From positions 1 through 64,000 of the forward strand of contig CANFVE010000014.1 of NCBI GenBank assembly GCA_947450365.1: 64,000 nucleotides of DNA, written 5' to 3'. Made by a program: the position numbers and the translations under genes. Shown one piece after another: positions 9,203 through 19,060 of this stretch (position 1 is the stretch's first letter; every line of letters begins with the position of its first letter). This DNA is from Cytophagaceae bacterium. Its GTDB lineage: Bacteria; Bacteroidota; Bacteroidia; Cytophagales; Spirosomataceae. The notes under the pieces are model-generated. The model was not told where the DNA came from and did not search any database. It saw nothing but the letters and a program-made list of their open reading frames with translations.

Positions 9203-10414
9203 ATGGAGATTCACAAAAGTAAGCGTTTAGATCATCTAAAATACGAAATCAGAGGACCTGTTTACGAAAAAGCGTTAATGCTTCAAAATCAAGGTTACAA
9301 AATTACATCGCTGAACATCGGAAATCCAGCTTCTTTTGGATTTGAAACTCCTGATGAAATTATTCACGATATTATAGTAAATATCCGGAATGCACAAGGA
9401 TATGTAGATTCTAGAGGGCTATTCGCCGCTAGGAAGGCAGTCATGCAATATTATCAAAATCGTGGTGTTAAGAATATTTTAATCGAGGATATTTATATTG
9501 GTAATGGGGTAAGCGAATTAATTTCGTTGGTCATGATGGCGCTATTAAATGCTGAAGACGAAATACTTATCCCCTCGCCTGATTATCCTTTATGGACCAC
9601 TGTGGTCGGTTTAGCTGGAGGAAATGCCGTTCATTACTCCTGTGATGAACAGGATGATTGGAATCCGGATTTAGCGGATATGGAATCCAAAATCACCGCA
9701 AAGACAAAAGGAATCGTATTGATTAATCCGAATAACCCGACTGGAGCCGTTTATCCCAAACATATTGTTGACGGAATCGTCAAATTGGCTGAGAAGCATA
9801 AATTAATATTATTTTCAGACGAAATTTATGACAAAATAATATTTGATGACGCTAAACATTATTCGGCGGCTGGTTTATGCGATGATATTTTAATCGTAAC
9901 CATGGGTGGTTTGTCAAAAAATTACCGTGCAGCAGGTTTTCGAGGTGGTTGGATGATCCTAACGGGTGCCAAACATAAAGCCAAATCGTATATCGAAGGC
10001 TTGAACTTCTTATTTAGCACACGATTATGTGCCAATGTAATAACACAATTTGGCATTCAAACCGCTCTAGGAGGCTATCAATCCATTGAAGATTTAGTGC
10101 TACCTACGGGTCGTTTGCATCGACAAATGGAATTGGCCTACGATAAATTAGTCGCTATTCCGGGAGTAAGCTGCGTAAAACCCAAAGGCGCCCTTTATTT
10201 ATTTCCGAAAATTGATTTGAGTCAATTTACCTTTGAAGACGAAAACCATTTTGTGATGTCGTTACTAGAAGAACAAAAAATATTAGTCGTAGGAGGAAGA
10301 GGATTTAATTTTATACCTAAAGATCATTTTCGAATTGTTTTCTTGCCTCATGTAGAGCAACTTAATCTTGCTTTAGACAAAATTGCCCTTCATTTTAATA
10401 ATTACAGAAAATGA
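9203..10414 (+). CDS. alaA: Alanine aminotransferase (class I, AlaA-like)
   Basis: This PLP enzyme of aminotransferase class I closely matches the AlaA type that interconverts pyruvate/glutamate and alanine/2-oxoglutarate. Diagnostic stretches include YEIRGPV near the start, LNIGNPASFGF, INPNNPTGAVY and SDEIYDKI. The PLP lysine lies in GLSKNYRAAGFRGGW. At 403 residues it has the usual length. The last four bases (ATGA) are shared with the start of yhhQ, indicating coupling. Related aspartate or aromatic transaminases are possible alternatives, but the N-terminal motif favours AlaA. Confidence 0.9.
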   Translation: MEIHKSKRLDHLKYEIRGPVYEKALMLQNQGYKITSLNIGNPASFGFETPDEIIHDIIVNIRNAQGYVDSRGLFAARKAVMQYYQNRGVKNILIEDIYIGNGVSELISLVMMALLNAEDEILIPSPDYPLWTTVVGLAGGNAVHYSCDEQDDWNPDLADMESKITAKTKGIVLINPNNPTGAVYPKHIVDGIVKLAEKHKLILFSDEIYDKIIFDDAKHYSAAGLCDDILIVTMGGLSKNYRAAGFRGGWMILTGAKHKAKSYIEGLNFLFSTRLCANVITQFGIQTALGGYQSIEDLVLPTGRLHRQMELAYDKLVAIPGVSCVKPKGALYLFPKIDLSQFTFEDENHFVMSLLEEQKILVVGGRGFNFIPKDHFRIVFLPHVEQLNLALDKIALHFNNYRK

Positions 10415-11139
10415 CCTTTGACCAATTCTCCCGCAAACAAAAGTTATTTATTTTCCTATTTGGTTTATTTCTAACGAATGCGATCGTGGCAGAAATTATT
10501 GGGGTCAAAATTGTATCGATTGAAAAAACATTAGGGTTCGAGCCATTGGGTTTATTGACATGGTGGGGTGATACTTGGGATTTAAACCAAACTGCAGGTG
10601 CATTAAATTGGCCTCTTGTATTTATCACCTCCGATATTATCAATGATTACTTCGGTAAAAAAGGTGTCAAATTTATTTCCTATACAACTGCTGTATTTAT
10701 CGCCTTCGCGTTTTTTATTATATACATAGCTACTATTTTAGTTCCGGCAGACTTTTGGTTAACTGTCAATAAGGAAATGAATATCAATACGGCATTTAGC
10801 CTTATTTTTAGACAGGGATTAGGAATTATTTTAGGTTCGCTCTCCGCATTTTTGGTCAGCCAAATTATTGATGCGACGGTATTTGAAAAAATTAAAGGTA
10901 GAACGGGAAAGAAAAATATTTGGCTGAGAGCGACTGGATCCACGTTAGTTAGTCAGTTAATCGACAGCTTTCTCGTGATTGGAATTGCTTTTTATGCATT
11001 TGGGAATTGGACAATCGGACAATGGATGAACGTTTCTTTAAACAATTATTTGTATAAATTTTTTATTGCTATTTTATTTACGCCTCTACTTTATTTAGCA
11101 CATTATCTGATTGAATTATATTTAAAGGAAGATAATTAG
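10411..11139 (+). CDS. yhhQ: Queuosine precursor transporter (YhhQ/QueT family)
   Basis: This 242-residue inner-membrane protein has about six hydrophobic helices. Motifs include NAIVAEIIGVK near the N-terminus, WPLVFITSDIINDYFG and TLVSQLIDSFLVIG, characteristic of the YhhQ (formerly DUF165) family. Members import queuosine precursors such as preQ1 or preQ0. It overlaps alaA by 4 bp upstream. Its stop overlaps the convergent methyltransferase gene by 4 bp. queD, another queuosine-pathway gene, lies far away at 62595. Confidence 0.88.
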   Translation: MTFDQFSRKQKLFIFLFGLFLTNAIVAEIIGVKIVSIEKTLGFEPLGLLTWWGDTWDLNQTAGALNWPLVFITSDIINDYFGKKGVKFISYTTAVFIAFAFFIIYIATILVPADFWLTVNKEMNINTAFSLIFRQGLGIILGSLSAFLVSQIIDATVFEKIKGRTGKKNIWLRATGSTLVSQLIDSFLVIGIAFYAFGNWTIGQWMNVSLNNYLYKFFIAILFTPLLYLAHYLIELYLKEDN

Positions 11140-11876
11140 TGGTTCCTTCTTAAATTATCCAAAATAATTCCGGTTGAAATTGCCACATTTAACGATTCGG
11201 CCTCTCCTATCCGAGGAATTGTTATGTCATCTTTTATATAAGGTAAAATTGAATCCCGGATCCCCAAGGATTCATTTCCCATCAAAATAAAACCTTCGGT
11301 TGGAAATTGAAAGCTGTAAATTGACTGTCCTCTTAATGTCGCACCGATGACCGGTAAATCCGAATGGCGTTGAAAAAACTCGGCTAAATCTGTGTACAAA
11401 AACTTAATTCGTGAGAAAGAACCCATACTCGCGGAAACGACCTTGGGATTATAATACTCTGTAGAATCCTCTGAAAGAATCATTTGCGTGATGCCGTACC
11501 AATCACAAATACGAATAATGGTACCTAAATTACCCGGATCACGAACCCCATCCAATACGACAGTCATTTGGTCCAGAAATGAAAAAGCCTTTTCTTCATA
11601 AAATATCGATTCTACCACTGCAAAACCATAAGCATTATTCGTTAAACTGGATAATTTAACCACCTCCGTTTCAGGCAAGAAACAAACCTCTGTATTCGAG
11701 TGAACAGTTGGAATATTTGCTAAGGTTTCATTTAAAACCATTAATTTTATATGATAATGGGAGGTTTGTAATTCGTAAATTCCTTTTTCACCTTCCACTA
11801 AAAATAAATTCGTGTCCTTACGACCTTTTTTAGCATGTAGGGAATTAATTAACTTAATTTGTTTATTCGTTAGCAT
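11136..11876 (-). CDS. TrmH-family (SpoU) RNA 2'-O-methyltransferase
   Basis: This 246-residue protein combines an N-terminal RNA-binding substrate domain (VEGEKGIYEL, about 28-37) with a SPOUT methyltransferase domain. The three knot motifs are visible: LDGVRDPGNLGTIIR, LMGNESLGI and IPRIGEAESLNVAIS. It methylates ribose 2'-OH in tRNA or rRNA using S-adenosylmethionine; the target base cannot be told from sequence. Its ATG faces the Omp85 gene start with 3 bases between them. Confidence 0.92.
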   Translation of the reverse strand: MLTNKQIKLINSLHAKKGRKDTNLFLVEGEKGIYELQTSHYHIKLMVLNETLANIPTVHSNTEVCFLPETEVVKLSSLTNNAYGFAVVESIFYEEKAFSFLDQMTVVLDGVRDPGNLGTIIRICDWYGITQMILSEDSTEYYNPKVVSASMGSFSRIKFLYTDLAEFFQRHSDLPVIGATLRGQSIYSFQFPTEGFILMGNESLGIRDSILPYIKDDITIPRIGEAESLNVAISTGIILDNLRRNH

Positions 11877-11879
11877 CTT

Positions 11880-14171
11880 TTGAAATTACGACCTATCCTT
11901 TTATTTTTTTGTCTAGCTTCACTCCTATTTTCTTGTGGTGACTACGATAGGTATGTCATTCAAAAACCTAGCATCAATCAAATTAAAATCATTGGTAATA
12001 AGAAAATAAAAACGGAAGATATTCGAACAAATATAACGGGTTTAAAAGAAAGCAACACCAGATTTATTTCAATTCGAATAAACTCCTACCTTCAAAGTAA
12101 GCGAGCTAAGAAAGATTCAGTACATCAAAAACAAGCCTTTCTTCGTTTTTTCAAAAAAATGCCTTCCCTTTTAAATCTGAGTGAAATAGAATTAAACGCC
12201 AAATCACTCTCAAAATATTATCGTTCGAAAGGATTTTTACATACTAACATTTCATATACAATTGATAGTTTAAAAGAGTTCAACAATGCGTTTAATGTAA
12301 CCTATTTTATCCAAGAAGGCATTGAGAGTGAATTCACAAAAGAAGATTCCCTGCAAATCAATAATCCGGTTTTAGAAGAAAAAATAAATTTGTTTTTGAA
12401 AAATGAAAGTTTGATTCATCCGCACAAAACGCTTGAATTAGATGTCATTAAACAGGAAAAGGAACGGCTAGCAAATCACTTGAAAAATCAAGGTTATTTC
12501 TATTTTTCTCCTGAGGTAGTAGGTATTAAAATCAATGATTTAAAAGATACGACACTAAATAAAATTAGCCTTATTTATAAAATACCCGATTTTAAGGCTA
12601 ATCAACAAAATAATATCTACGATCGATTATTTCGATATGGCCCAATTGATTTTCGTGAAAATGCCTATGTAGATGAGGCAAACACAGGAAGTATCAATGC
12701 GATATCTAAATCATCCAATGAATTAAAAAAGTTGGTGAGTATCAAAGAAAATGATTTGTATTCATCGGATAAACTGAATTATAGCCTTCAAAACATTTAT
12801 GAAACGGATCAATTTAAATCTGTCTCAATCCAATTTGATACGAATAGTACAAAAATTTACCCTCGCATTGAATTAATCCGAAATGATAGATATAATATAT
12901 CCTCCGAATTAGGCGGAAGTTCATTTAGGGGTATACCAGGTCCATTTATTACAAATTCACTTAAAATAAGACGTGTCTTCTCTGAACTTGATTTTTTAGA
13001 AATAACGGGGCGCTTAGGTTTTGAGGCTCAGGCCGGTTTCATTAATACCGATGTAACGCGAAAAAATTTAGATATTAGTCTTGGAGCTACGGCTAATTTT
13101 CCGACTTTATTTTTACCGAGTCAATTAACTTCAAAATTTGGCGAATATTATGGTGCAAAAACCCAAATGGGTATTGGATACGATTATATCGATCGGCCTG
13201 AATACAATAGGACTAATTTCAAGATATTCCAACGGTATTTATGGCGTAAATCGGCCTTTACCTTTTATCAGTTGTCCTTGGTAGATCTAAATGTATTAAA
13301 TACGAATTACCCGCAAACCAACACCTCCCAATTATTTCAAACCTATTTAGATGAACTGCGAATTAAAGGAAATAACCTTTATCGTAGTTTTAATCCTAGT
13401 TTTGTTTCAAGTATCAACTTTTCATATGTCCATCGGACATTCATTCCAACGAATGGACTAGTCGAAGGTAAGGCATTAACCTTGGGTATTGAATCAGGTG
13501 GAACTAGCTTGAATTTTTTGACGGATAACAAAATCAAATTTGTTGAAAACTTATTAGGCAATAGTCAAAACATGCAGTTTTATAGGTACCTACGATTTAA
13601 TTTTGATTTCAGAAAATATCATTTTGTGGGACTAAAACGCAAATCCCAAATAGCCTACAAATTCATTGGGGGACTTGCTTATGCTTATGGGGCGGAAAAT
13701 GGCTATCAATTGCCATATGAAAAGAATTTCTTTATTGGTGGCCCAAGTAGCTTACGAGCTTGGAAGCCGAGAAGATTAGGGCCAGGAGGATATCAGGCGG
13801 GATCAAATCTAATCGAACAACCCGGTAGTGTATTATTGGAAAGTTCAATCGAATATCGCTTTAAAATGTTTAAATTTTTGGGGGACATGAATGGCGCCTT
13901 TTTTATGGATGCTGGAAACATTTGGTCTTTAACTGATTTACCGAATGAAACCGGAAAATTTAAATTTGATTCATTCATAAATCAAATAGCCCTAGGAACA
14001 GGATTCGGCCTACGGTGGGATTTTAATTATTTTCTCTTACGCCTGGATTTAGCTACTAAAGTGATCAATCCCGCAAATCCGGTAAATAAAAAATGGGTCC
14101 TCTCCGAAACATCTTTTAGTTCAGGAGAAAACCCAATTGAATTTAATATCGGTATTGGCTATCCGTTTTAA
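11880..14171 (+). CDS. TamA/BamA-like Omp85 outer-membrane protein, lipoprotein form
   Basis: The 763-residue protein begins with a lipoprotein signal (lipobox LLFSC, Cys at about 19). A POTRA-like segment follows (about 33-100, IKIIGNKKIKTEDI). The C-terminal half is a 16-strand-type surface-antigen barrel, with the conserved loop GGPSSLRAWKPRRLGPG at about 620-636 and a terminal aromatic residue. It would insert or export outer-membrane proteins. The start is TTG: an in-frame TAG lies three codons upstream, and no later start keeps the signal peptide. Confidence 0.87.
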   Translation: MKLRPILLFFCLASLLFSCGDYDRYVIQKPSINQIKIIGNKKIKTEDIRTNITGLKESNTRFISIRINSYLQSKRAKKDSVHQKQAFLRFFKKMPSLLNLSEIELNAKSLSKYYRSKGFLHTNISYTIDSLKEFNNAFNVTYFIQEGIESEFTKEDSLQINNPVLEEKINLFLKNESLIHPHKTLELDVIKQEKERLANHLKNQGYFYFSPEVVGIKINDLKDTTLNKISLIYKIPDFKANQQNNIYDRLFRYGPIDFRENAYVDEANTGSINAISKSSNELKKLVSIKENDLYSSDKLNYSLQNIYETDQFKSVSIQFDTNSTKIYPRIELIRNDRYNISSELGGSSFRGIPGPFITNSLKIRRVFSELDFLEITGRLGFEAQAGFINTDVTRKNLDISLGATANFPTLFLPSQLTSKFGEYYGAKTQMGIGYDYIDRPEYNRTNFKIFQRYLWRKSAFTFYQLSLVDLNVLNTNYPQTNTSQLFQTYLDELRIKGNNLYRSFNPSFVSSINFSYVHRTFIPTNGLVEGKALTLGIESGGTSLNFLTDNKIKFVENLLGNSQNMQFYRYLRFNFDFRKYHFVGLKRKSQIAYKFIGGLAYAYGAENGYQLPYEKNFFIGGPSSLRAWKPRRLGPGGYQAGSNLIEQPGSVLLESSIEYRFKMFKFLGDMNGAFFMDAGNIWSLTDLPNETGKFKFDSFINQIALGTGFGLRWDFNYFLLRLDLATKVINPANPVNKKWVLSETSFSSGENPIEFNIGIGYPF

Positions 14172-14176
14172 ACCAA

Positions 14177-15130
14177 TTACTTTCTAGAAATTGCTTTCAT
14201 CGCCTTTTCTACAATGGAAGCGGCGTTTAAACCATATTTTTCCATCAATTCAGCTGGTTTACCCGATTCACCAAATGAATCATTGACACCCACAAATTCC
14301 ATCGGTGTGGGTTTCGTAACTGCCAAAAATTGCGCTATTGAATCACCTAATCCCCCATTGTACTGATGCTCTTCCGCACTAACTACACAACCCGTCTTTA
14401 CTACCGATTTTAAAACTGAATCCGTATCCAAAGGCTTAATCGTATGAATATTTATGACATCCGCATGAATACCATTTTCTTTCAAAATTTCAGCAGCTAA
14501 AATCGATTCCCAAACCAAATGACCGGTGGCAAAAATACTTACATCTGCGCCTTCCATTAAATGAATGGCCTTACCAATTTCAAAAGTTTGGTTTTCTGGT
14601 GTAAACACGGGTACAACTGGCCGACCAAAACGTAAATATACGGGTCCTTCATAATCAGCCACCGCAATCGTGGCAGCCTTTGTTTGGTTATAATCACACG
14701 GATTAATGACTACCATACCCGGAAGCATTTTCATCAAACCAATATCTTCTAAAATTTGATGCGTAGCGCCATCTTCCCCTAAAGTTAAACCTGCATGACT
14801 ACAAGCAATTTTCACATTTTTACCAGAATAGGCTACTGATTGACGAATCTGATCATATACCCTACCGGTTCCAAAATTAGCAAATGTCGTCGCAAATGGG
14901 ATATAACCTCCAACGGCTAACCCTGCCGCAATTCCGATCATATTTGCTTCGGCAATTCCTGTTTGGAAAAAACGCTCAGGACTATTCTTAATAAATGCCT
15001 CTAATTTCAAAGAACCAATCAAATCGGCACAAAGCGCAACGACCTTAGGACTATTTAAACTTAAATATTCCATTCCCGCACCGAAGCCAGAGCGTGTATC
15101 TTTTTTAGTTTCAAATGTATATTGAGCCAT
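14177..15130 (-). CDS. Transketolase, C-terminal subunit
   Basis: This 317-residue half carries the pyrimidine-binding and C-terminal domains of transketolase, which moves two-carbon units between pentose-phosphate sugars. Motifs include GIAEANMIGIAAGLA, with the catalytic glutamate, then CSHAGLTLGEDGATHQ and a late VSAEEHQYNGGLG. It starts 1 base after the N-terminal subunit ends. The two chains together equal a full transketolase, and the order is preserved. It is the last gene of a five-gene minus-strand run from sucC. Confidence 0.93.
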   Translation of the reverse strand: MAQYTFETKKDTRSGFGAGMEYLSLNSPKVVALCADLIGSLKLEAFIKNSPERFFQTGIAEANMIGIAAGLAVGGYIPFATTFANFGTGRVYDQIRQSVAYSGKNVKIACSHAGLTLGEDGATHQILEDIGLMKMLPGMVVINPCDYNQTKAATIAVADYEGPVYLRFGRPVVPVFTPENQTFEIGKAIHLMEGADVSIFATGHLVWESILAAEILKENGIHADVINIHTIKPLDTDSVLKSVVKTGCVVSAEEHQYNGGLGDSIAQFLAVTKPTPMEFVGVNDSFGESGKPAELMEKYGLNAASIVEKAMKAISRK

Positions 15131-15131
15131 C

Positions 15132-15989
15132 TTAATAATCTCCTAAAGTTTCTGTTAATTGAGCCAAAGCATCTGCTAATTGTTGGTCATTCGGTGCCAC
15201 CCCATGCCACTTATGACTACCCATCATGAAATCTACACCTGCACCCATTTCTGTTTGCATTAAAACCATAATGGGGGCACCTTGACCACTTAATTTTTTT
15301 GCACTTGCGATGGTTTGTTGAACATCTGCTGCATCATTGCCGGCCATATGTAAAACTTCCCAACCGAATGCTTTATATTTTTCACCTAAATCACGATTAT
15401 TCATCACCTTGTCAGTAGGTCCATCAATCTGTTGCCCATTGACATCAATGAATGTGATTAAATTATCTACTTGATGATGTGGCGCGTACATAGCCGCTTC
15501 CCACACTTGACCTTCATTTTGTTCGCCATCACCCATTAAACAATACACCAAAGAATTATCTTTGGATAATTTTTTAGCCTGTGCAGTACCTATCGCCACA
15601 CTAAGACCTTGTCCTAATGATCCCGATGCGATCCGAATACCTTCTAAATGTTCGTGGGGAGTTGGGTGACCTTGTAATCGTGTATTAATTTTCCGAAAAG
15701 AAGCTAATTCACTAACAGCAAAATAACCTCTACGAGCTAAAACGCTATAAATCAATGGTGAAATATGACCATTTGATAAGTAAAAAACATCTTCTCCTTC
15801 TCCATCCATTTGGAAAACAACATTTCCGGAAGAGTCTGTTTTCAAAATCATGGCATTGAAAAATAATTCGACCAATAAATCTGTACATCCTAAAGACCCA
15901 CCAGGGTGTCCTGATTGACATCCATGAACCATGCGTAAAATATCACGCCGAACCTGAGAGGCAATTTTTTCTAATTCTTGTGTTTGCAT
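15132..15989 (-). CDS. Transketolase, N-terminal subunit
   Basis: This 285-residue half binds the diphosphate of thiamine. The visible motifs are HGCQSGHPGGSLGCTDLL, the ThDP/Mg motif GDGEQNEGQVWEAAM with a downstream N, and a LSNGHISPLIYS segment. It must pair with the adjacent C-terminal subunit to be active. It lies 11 bases downstream of bcp, and the split occurs at a clean domain boundary. Split transketolases of this kind are common in Bacteroidota and Archaea, so this is not a frameshift. Confidence 0.93.
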   Translation of the reverse strand: MQTQELEKIASQVRRDILRMVHGCQSGHPGGSLGCTDLLVELFFNAMILKTDSSGNVVFQMDGEGEDVFYLSNGHISPLIYSVLARRGYFAVSELASFRKINTRLQGHPTPHEHLEGIRIASGSLGQGLSVAIGTAQAKKLSKDNSLVYCLMGDGEQNEGQVWEAAMYAPHHQVDNLITFIDVNGQQIDGPTDKVMNNRDLGEKYKAFGWEVLHMAGNDAADVQQTIASAKKLSGQGAPIMVLMQTEMGAGVDFMMGSHKWHGVAPNDQQLADALAQLTETLGDY

Positions 15990-16000
15990 AATTATGGTGA

Positions 16001-16447
16001 TTAGTGGATTTGTGAGGTATGATTTTTTGTATCCACTTTCTCAATTACATCTGAAATTATTCCCTCCTCATTAATAATAAAAGTTGTGCGTGCTGTTCCC
16101 ATGTAAGTTTTTCCATACATGGATTTTTCAACCCAAACGCCATAAGCTTCCACCAACGAATGATCTGTATCCGCTACCAATGAAAATTGTAAATTATATT
16201 TTTTCTTAAACTTTGTATGCGCAGCATCTGAATCAATACTTACGCCGATCACAACAAATCCATCGGATTGAAGTTTTTCTAAGTTTTCATTTAAATTGCA
16301 GGCTTGCGCAGTACAGCCTGGTGTATCATCCTTAGGATAAAAATAAAGAACAACTTTCTTGCCTTTTAAAGCTTTCAAATCAATCAAATGACCATCTGAA
16401 TCCATTTTTTGGAAAGATGGTGCGGGTTGGCCTACGATGGGTTTCAT
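16001..16447 (-). CDS. bcp: Thiol peroxidase, Bcp/PrxQ-type peroxiredoxin
   Basis: This 148-residue thioredoxin-dependent peroxidase reduces hydroperoxides. The peroxidatic cysteine lies in TPGCTAQACN, with a second cysteine 5 residues later as expected for the intramolecular disulfide of PrxQ-type enzymes. The fold motifs VVLYFYPKDDTPG and TARTTFIINEEG support the call. It overlaps the upstream FAH-family gene by 4 bp. A cytoplasmic location is likely because no signal peptide is seen. Confidence 0.94.
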   Translation of the reverse strand: MKPIVGQPAPSFQKMDSDGHLIDLKALKGKKVVLYFYPKDDTPGCTAQACNLNENLEKLQSDGFVVIGVSIDSDAAHTKFKKKYNLQFSLVADTDHSLVEAYGVWVEKSMYGKTYMGTARTTFIINEEGIISDVIEKVDTKNHTSQIH

Positions 16448-17052
16448 GCAATGGTTAAATCAAATAACTTTTCTGAACTTAGAAATCCGGTTAATTTATC
16501 TCCTATTTGAACAGGACCTACGCCAGCTGGAGTACCGGTAAAAATAATATCCCCTGTTTTCAGGGTAAAATACGTTGAGACTTCTTCGATTAATTCTGAT
16601 ACATTCCAAATCATTAAAGATGAATCACCTGTTTGAACACGTTGATCATTAAGATCTAAATGAAATTGAATAGGATGATCTAATAGAGCTGAATCAAAGG
16701 GCTTTAAATCGGAAATAAACGCGGATCCGTTAAAAGCTTTAGCCTTTTCCCACGGTAAGCCTTTATCTTTCAGTTTAGCTTGAACATCACGCGCAGTAAA
16801 ATCAATTCCTAAGCCATAGGCATCAATATACTTGTGCGCAAATTTGGCCTCGATATTCTTACCAATTTTCCCAATACGAAAGACTAATTCTAATTCATAA
16901 TGAATGTCTTTGGAAAAATGAGGATAATAAAACTTATTAGATTCCAATAAAGCAGTATCGGGTTTTATGAAAACTACAGGTTCACTCGGCCTATCATTCG
17001 ATAGTTCCTTAATATGATCTACATAATTACGTCCGATGCAAACAAATTTCAT
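16444..17052 (-). CDS. FAH-family hydrolase/decarboxylase (FAHD1-like)
   Basis: This 202-residue protein is a short, single-domain member of the fumarylacetoacetate hydrolase family. The metal ligands are visible in HYELELVF (Glu-x-Glu) and GIDFTARD. Short members like this act on acylpyruvates or oxaloacetate; the exact substrate cannot be fixed from sequence. It sits 15 bp after sucC and overlaps bcp by 4 bp. That context fits, but does not prove, a role around the TCA cycle. Confidence 0.88.
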   Translation of the reverse strand: MKFVCIGRNYVDHIKELSNDRPSEPVVFIKPDTALLESNKFYYPHFSKDIHYELELVFRIGKIGKNIEAKFAHKYIDAYGLGIDFTARDVQAKLKDKGLPWEKAKAFNGSAFISDLKPFDSALLDHPIQFHLDLNDQRVQTGDSSLMIWNVSELIEEVSTYFTLKTGDIIFTGTPAGVGPVQIGDKLTGFLSSEKLFDLTIA

Positions 17053-17067
17053 AAAACCCGACCCTCT

Positions 17068-18258
17068 TTATTTTAAAACTTCTGAAACTAATTTAGCCGC
17101 ATCTTTTAATAAAACCGCCGAGAATACTTTCAAGCCAGAATTATTGATGATTGCAGCACCTTCCTCAGCATTGGTCCCTTGAAGACGCACAATGATAGGC
17201 ACATTAATTTGTCCTATGTTCTTATAGGCTTCGACAACTCCGTTAGCCACCCGATCGCAACGAACAATTCCGCCGAAAATATTAATCAAAATTGCTTTTA
17301 CATTAGGATCTTGTAATATAATCCGGAATCCGGCTTCTACTGTTTTCGCATTTGCTCCACCCCCAACATCCAAGAAATTAGCGGGTTCACCACCTGATAA
17401 CTTAATGATATCCATCGTTGCCATCGCTAAACCTGCTCCGTTAACCATGCATCCTACGTTCCCGTCCAACTTCACATAGTTCAAGTCATTTTCAGAAGCC
17501 TCTACTTCCAAAGGATCTTCTTCAGATGTATCACGCAATACTGCTAAATCCTTGTGACGGAATAACGCATTATCGTCTAAATTCACTTTAGCATCAACCG
17601 CTAAGATTTTATCATCTGACGTCTTTAATACAGGATTAATCTCAAACATGGATGAATCCGTTTCTACATAGGCCTTGTATAACGATTGGATAAATTTCAC
17701 CATCTCTTTAAACGCCTGACCACTCAAACCTAATGAGAAGGCAACTTTGCGGGCTTGAAAATCTTGTAAACCAACCCGAGGGTCAATCCATTCTTTCACA
17801 ATCTTTTCAGGATTATGTTCAGCTACCTCTTCGATATCCATTCCTCCTTCCGTACTAGCCATAATGACATTGCACGCACGACCACGATCTAATAAAATCG
17901 ACAGGTAATATTCCTTAGGTTCAGAAGCACCTGGGTAATACACATCTTCACTGATCAACACCTTATTCACCAATTTACCCTCAGGGCCCGTTTGATGCGT
18001 AATTAATTGCATTCCCAAAATTTGAGATACACGTTCCTTTACTTCGTCTAGATTCTTGGCCAATTTAACCCCTCCTCCTTTTCCTCTTCCTCCTGCATGA
18101 ATTTGGGCTTTCACCACAAACCAACCTGTTCCTGTTTGCGCCTTTAAAGCTTCAGCCGCTGATATCGCATCTTCTACTTGATCAACAACAATACCCTCTT
18201 GAATCTTTACTCCGTAACCTTTTAAAATTTCCTTTGCTTGGTATTCGTGAATATTCAT
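17068..18258 (-). CDS. sucC: Succinyl-CoA ligase beta subunit
   Basis: SucC binds nucleotide through an N-terminal ATP-grasp domain and interconverts succinyl-CoA and succinate with SucD. Recognisable segments are [16 protein letters not shown] at the start, [19 protein letters not shown], the FEINPV motif and [13 protein letters not shown] near the C-terminus. At 396 residues the length is normal. sucD is not adjacent; it must lie outside the window. It appears to head the unit sucC, FAH, bcp and the split transketolase. Confidence 0.96.
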   Translation of the reverse strand: MNIHEYQAKEILKGYGVKIQEGIVVDQVEDAISAAEALKAQTGTGWFVVKAQIHAGGRGKGGGVKLAKNLDEVKERVSQILGMQLITHQTGPEGKLVNKVLISEDVYYPGASEPKEYYLSILLDRGRACNVIMASTEGGMDIEEVAEHNPEKIVKEWIDPRVGLQDFQARKVAFSLGLSGQAFKEMVKFIQSLYKAYVETDSSMFEINPVLKTSDDKILAVDAKVNLDDNALFRHKDLAVLRDTSEEDPLEVEASENDLNYVKLDGNVGCMVNGAGLAMATMDIIKLSGGEPANFLDVGGGANAKTVEAGFRIILQDPNVKAILINIFGGIVRCDRVANGVVEAYKNIGQINVPIIVRLQGTNAEEGAAIINNSGLKVFSAVLLKDAAKLVSEVLK

Positions 18259-18355
18259 TTAGTATAAAATTTTTATTTCGTGAAATTACTATTTATTTGC
18301 CAAACTTTTAAAAAGTTCTTGATTCTCTTGAATATTCTAAAAAAAAGACAAAAAA

Positions 18356-19009
18356 ATGTTAGAATTAAAAAACATTTCAAAATCCTATGGATCTCAATTA
18401 ATTCTAAATGACATTTCTTTTCATGTAAATGCAAACGAATTAGTTTCTATTTTAGGTCCTTCCGGTTCAGGAAAAAGTACCTTGTTGCAAATTATTGGTT
18501 TATTAAATCAAGCTGATTCGGGAATTGTAAAGCTTGACAACATCGATTATAGTGGCCTTCAAGAAAAAGATAAAGGTATTTTTCGAAATGAAAAACTAGG
18601 CTTTGTATTTCAATTTCACAATTTATTACCAGAATTTACTTGTCAAGAAAACATCCTTTTTCCATTGTATATCCGGGAAAAAACTATTTCGGAGGAAGAA
18701 AAGGAACGCTATGAACATATATCATCGAAATTGGGCATTCATCATTTAGGTCCTAAATATCCGAGCCAATTATCTGGAGGTGAACAACAACGAATTGCCG
18801 TTGCCCGTGCCTTAATCAATAAACCGAGACTTCTTCTGGCCGATGAACCTACGGGCAATTTAGATAATACCAATGCGCAAAACCTGTATGATTTATTCTT
18901 AGAATTAAAAGAGGATTGGTCCCAATGCATCATCATGGTGACGCATAATGAACAATTAACCAAACAATCTGATCAAATTATCTATTTAAATTCCGGCAAA
19001 ATCATGTAG
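18356..19009 (+). CDS. ABC transporter ATP-binding protein, LolD/MacB type
   Basis: This 217-residue ATPase has a Walker A motif GPSGSGKST (34-42), a Q-loop at [10 protein letters not shown], the signature [15 protein letters not shown] (about 140) and a Walker [13 protein letters not shown]. The TGNLD ending and short length place it with LolD/FtsE/MacB-type ATPases that serve FtsX-like permeases in lipoprotein release or extrusion. The permease is not adjacent, so the exact system is unclear. It is 51 bp upstream of miaB on the same strand. Confidence 0.88.
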   Translation: MLELKNISKSYGSQLILNDISFHVNANELVSILGPSGSGKSTLLQIIGLLNQADSGIVKLDNIDYSGLQEKDKGIFRNEKLGFVFQFHNLLPEFTCQENILFPLYIREKTISEEEKERYEHISSKLGIHHLGPKYPSQLSGGEQQRIAVARALINKPRLLLADEPTGNLDNTNAQNLYDLFLELKEDWSQCIIMVTHNEQLTKQSDQIIYLNSGKIM

Positions 19010-19029
19010 TTTAATCTGCCAAAATGTCA

Positions 19030-19037
19030 TAAATTTG
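19030..19037 (+). promoter_or_regulatory. Candidate -7 element for miaB
   Basis: TAAATTTG matches TANNTTTG 23 bases upstream of the miaB start. A TTTA at 19010-19013, one base off the -33 TTTG, lies 16 bp upstream, shorter than usual. It could give miaB and the following genes a promoter independent of the ABC ATPase gene. Confidence 0.4.
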
Positions 19038-19060
19038 TAATTAGTTTCGATTTAAAATTT

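Noticed and set aside
14177-15989. Frameshifted transketolase
   Set aside because: Both halves end and start cleanly at a domain boundary with separate starts; split transketolases are normal in this phylum.
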